From DATJGR01 sp963735085 (GTDB lineage: Bacteria > Pseudomonadota > Gammaproteobacteria > Pseudomonadales > Azotimanducaceae), in NCBI GenBank assembly GCA_963735085.1, contig CAVTJP010000005.1, positions 2,108,001-2,172,000 of the forward strand: a stretch of DNA of 64,000 bases, given 5' to 3'. Below, piece after piece: positions 62,874 through 64,000 of this stretch. The number at the start of each line of letters is the position of its first letter. Position 1 is the first letter of the stretch. The translations under genes were made by a program, and so were the position numbers. The notes beneath the pieces were generated by a model. The model was given only the letters and a program-made list of their open reading frames with translations. It made no database searches and had not been told where the DNA came from.

Positions 62874-64000
62874 GGCTACGCCCGATGGCAATCGTTAGCA
62901 ACTGCTCGACCCGCCCGATCGGAATCAGCTCCGTGACCGCCTCCGCCCGCAACGGCCCCGAATCGCGCAGCGCCCGAAACGCCTCGATGATCGCGTCGAT
63001 CTGCTCCGGCGTATGCGCCGCCGACAGGCTGACCCGCAGCAGACAGAACGGTCCAGGCGAAGCCTGCAGCGGCACCAGATTCACATACACGCCGCGATCG
63101 ATCAGAAACCGCCATGCATTCAGCGCTTGCTCTGTATCGCGCACGTGCACGCCGACAACCGGCGTGATCACCGGCCCCAGTTCGTAGCCGAGTTGCTGCA
63201 GCGCGCCGTAGGTGACGCGCGCGTTGTTGTGCAGGCGTTCGCGCAGATCGGGGTTTTCACGGATGACGTTCAGCGCCGCACGCGCCGACGCCATCACCGA
63301 CGGCGAACTCGACGCCGAATACGCATACGAACGCGCGGCCGCGCGCAGCAGCGACAGATCGTGACGCCGGCTGACCGCATAGCCGCCGACGCAGCCGAGG
63401 CTTTTGCTGAACGTGCCGACGACGACATCGACCTGATCTTCGACGCCGGCTTCTTCGGCGAGGCCGCGGCCCGTTTCGCCAAGCACGCCGAACGAATGCG
63501 CCTCGTCAACCAACAACGCGGCCCGGTGGCGCGTGGTGACTTCGCAGATTTCGGCGAGTGGCGCGGTGTCGCCGAGCATGCTGTAGATGCCTTCGACGAT
63601 GACCAGCGCGTTGGCCGCGGATTCGCCGAGACGCCGCAGTTTCTTGTCGAGATCGGCCACGTCGTTGTGCTTGAAGCGATATGTCGTGGCACCCGCGAGC
63701 GTGGCGCCGTCGTAGATGCTGGCGTGACTCTGCGCGTCGAGAATCAACACCGAGTCGCGATCGGCCAGCGCCGAAATCATGCCGACATTGGCCTGATAGC
63801 CGGTGGTGAACACCACTGCCGAGCGCGCGCCGTAGAACTCTGCCAGTTCGCGTTCGAGCGCGGTGTGGTCGGGGTAGGTTCCGCTGGCGAGCCGCGAACC
63901 GGTTGTACCCGTGCCGTAGCGCGCCGCCGCTTCGGCGGATGCGCGCACGCAATCGGGATGGAACGTCAGGCCGAGGTAATTGTTGGTGCCGGCGAGAATG
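62767..64000 (-). CDS. KBL/BioF/serine palmitoyltransferase-type PLP enzyme (5' end outside window)
   Basis: About 410 residues of an alpha-oxoamine synthase, which condenses an amino acid with an acyl-CoA. Readable from the window edge are NNYLGLTFHPD and GTGTTGSRLASGTYPDHTALE. LVDEAHSFGVLGETGRG follows, and the PLP Lys is in GTFSKSLGCVGG. The HTALERELAEFYGA segment and overall pattern fit serine palmitoyltransferase or BioF-like enzymes; the choice cannot be made here. The last roughly 60 residues (from about GPLRAEAVTEL) go beyond the family end and are antisense to a methyltransferase remnant, suggesting loss of the original stop. Confidence 0.85.
   Translation of the reverse strand, partial: ILAGTNNYLGLTFHPDCVRASAEAAARYGTGTTGSRLASGTYPDHTALERELAEFYGARSAVVFTTGYQANVGMISALADRDSVLILDAQSHASIYDGATLAGATTYRFKHNDVADLDKKLRRLGESAANALVIVEGIYSMLGDTAPLAEICEVTTRHRAALLVDEAHSFGVLGETGRGLAEEAGVEDQVDVVVGTFSKSLGCVGGYAVSRRHDLSLLRAAARSYAYSASSSPSVMASARAALNVIRENPDLRERLHNNARVTYGALQQLGYELGPVITPVVGVHVRDTEQALNAWRFLIDRGVYVNLVPLQASPGPFCLLRVSLSAAHTPEQIDAIIEAFRALRDSGPLRAEAVTELIPIGRVEQLLTIAIGRSHQPRTALVTRWWSRPQPNLGLNELRQPRRPLVQPP

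Overview
The window is about 64 kb of high-GC proteobacterial chromosome, densely coded on both strands, with many GTG/TTG starts and ATGA-type overlaps between genes. The block miaB-ybeZ-ybeY-corC-lnt followed by leuS-lptE-holA is a gammaproteobacterial arrangement. Two very large TonB-dependent receptors, a wax-ester synthase/DGAT and a yfhM-pbpC pair fit an environmental gammaproteobacterium, possibly near Steroidobacterales/Nevskiales. That lineage is an inference, since no rRNA or marker outside the window was available.

Layout. 1-5.2 kb: end of an unknown gene, a WS/DGAT acyltransferase, a HAD dehalogenase in a small operon behind a cereblon-like CULT-domain protein, a divergent 3-methyladenine glycosylase, a C-terminal scrap of a methionine aminopeptidase, and a ferredoxin-reductase-type flavoprotein. 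5.2-10.6 kb: a roughly 1360-residue membrane protein of unknown function, divergent from an FMN-dependent alpha-hydroxyacid oxidase. 11-21.2 kb: tRNA modification, rRNA maturation and envelope housekeeping (DUF1820, miaB, ybeZ, ybeY, corC, lnt, leuS, lptE, holA). 21.3-26.8 kb: a short MTHFR-like protein and an RND pump with its adaptor. 27-31.3 kb: a FitAB-type toxin-antitoxin pair, a histidine phosphatase, and cobS-cobT. 31.3-42.9 kb: two TonB receptors surrounding small accessory genes (ABM monooxygenase, Nudix, Fic, higBA, a BrnA antitoxin with a decayed BrnT toxin, a methyltransferase), then an InaA-type kinase. 42.9-51.5 kb: a minus-strand run moxR - VWA - oppA - oppB - oppC - oppD - oppF. 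51.6-60.8 kb: acyl-CoA thioesterase II, PBP1C and a thioester-containing alpha-2-macroglobulin. 60.9-64 kb: an alpha/beta hydrolase, a PPOX-fold flavoprotein, a decayed methyltransferase and a KBL/BioF/SPT-type PLP enzyme that runs off the window.

The most unusual non-coding content is a dispersed palindromic repeat family. Five copies of an exactly 65-bp core begin AGGGTCAGAGTGCTTC and end in its complement. In three copies the core is the centre of a 340-380 bp composite flanked by two large hairpin modules that are inverted versions of one another. The hairpin arms differ between copies but always match their partner arm. Three shorter palindromes of the same family also occur, and two of them encode the last five residues and stop codon of a gene (GSERL-stop). 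No transposase is present in the window. Other standouts are the CULT protein with its tri-tryptophan cage intact, a fibronectin-III-like insertion in a frameshifted OppC, and a second MoxR/VWA pair co-directional with the peptide transporter. I saw no tRNA, rRNA, CRISPR array or prophage.
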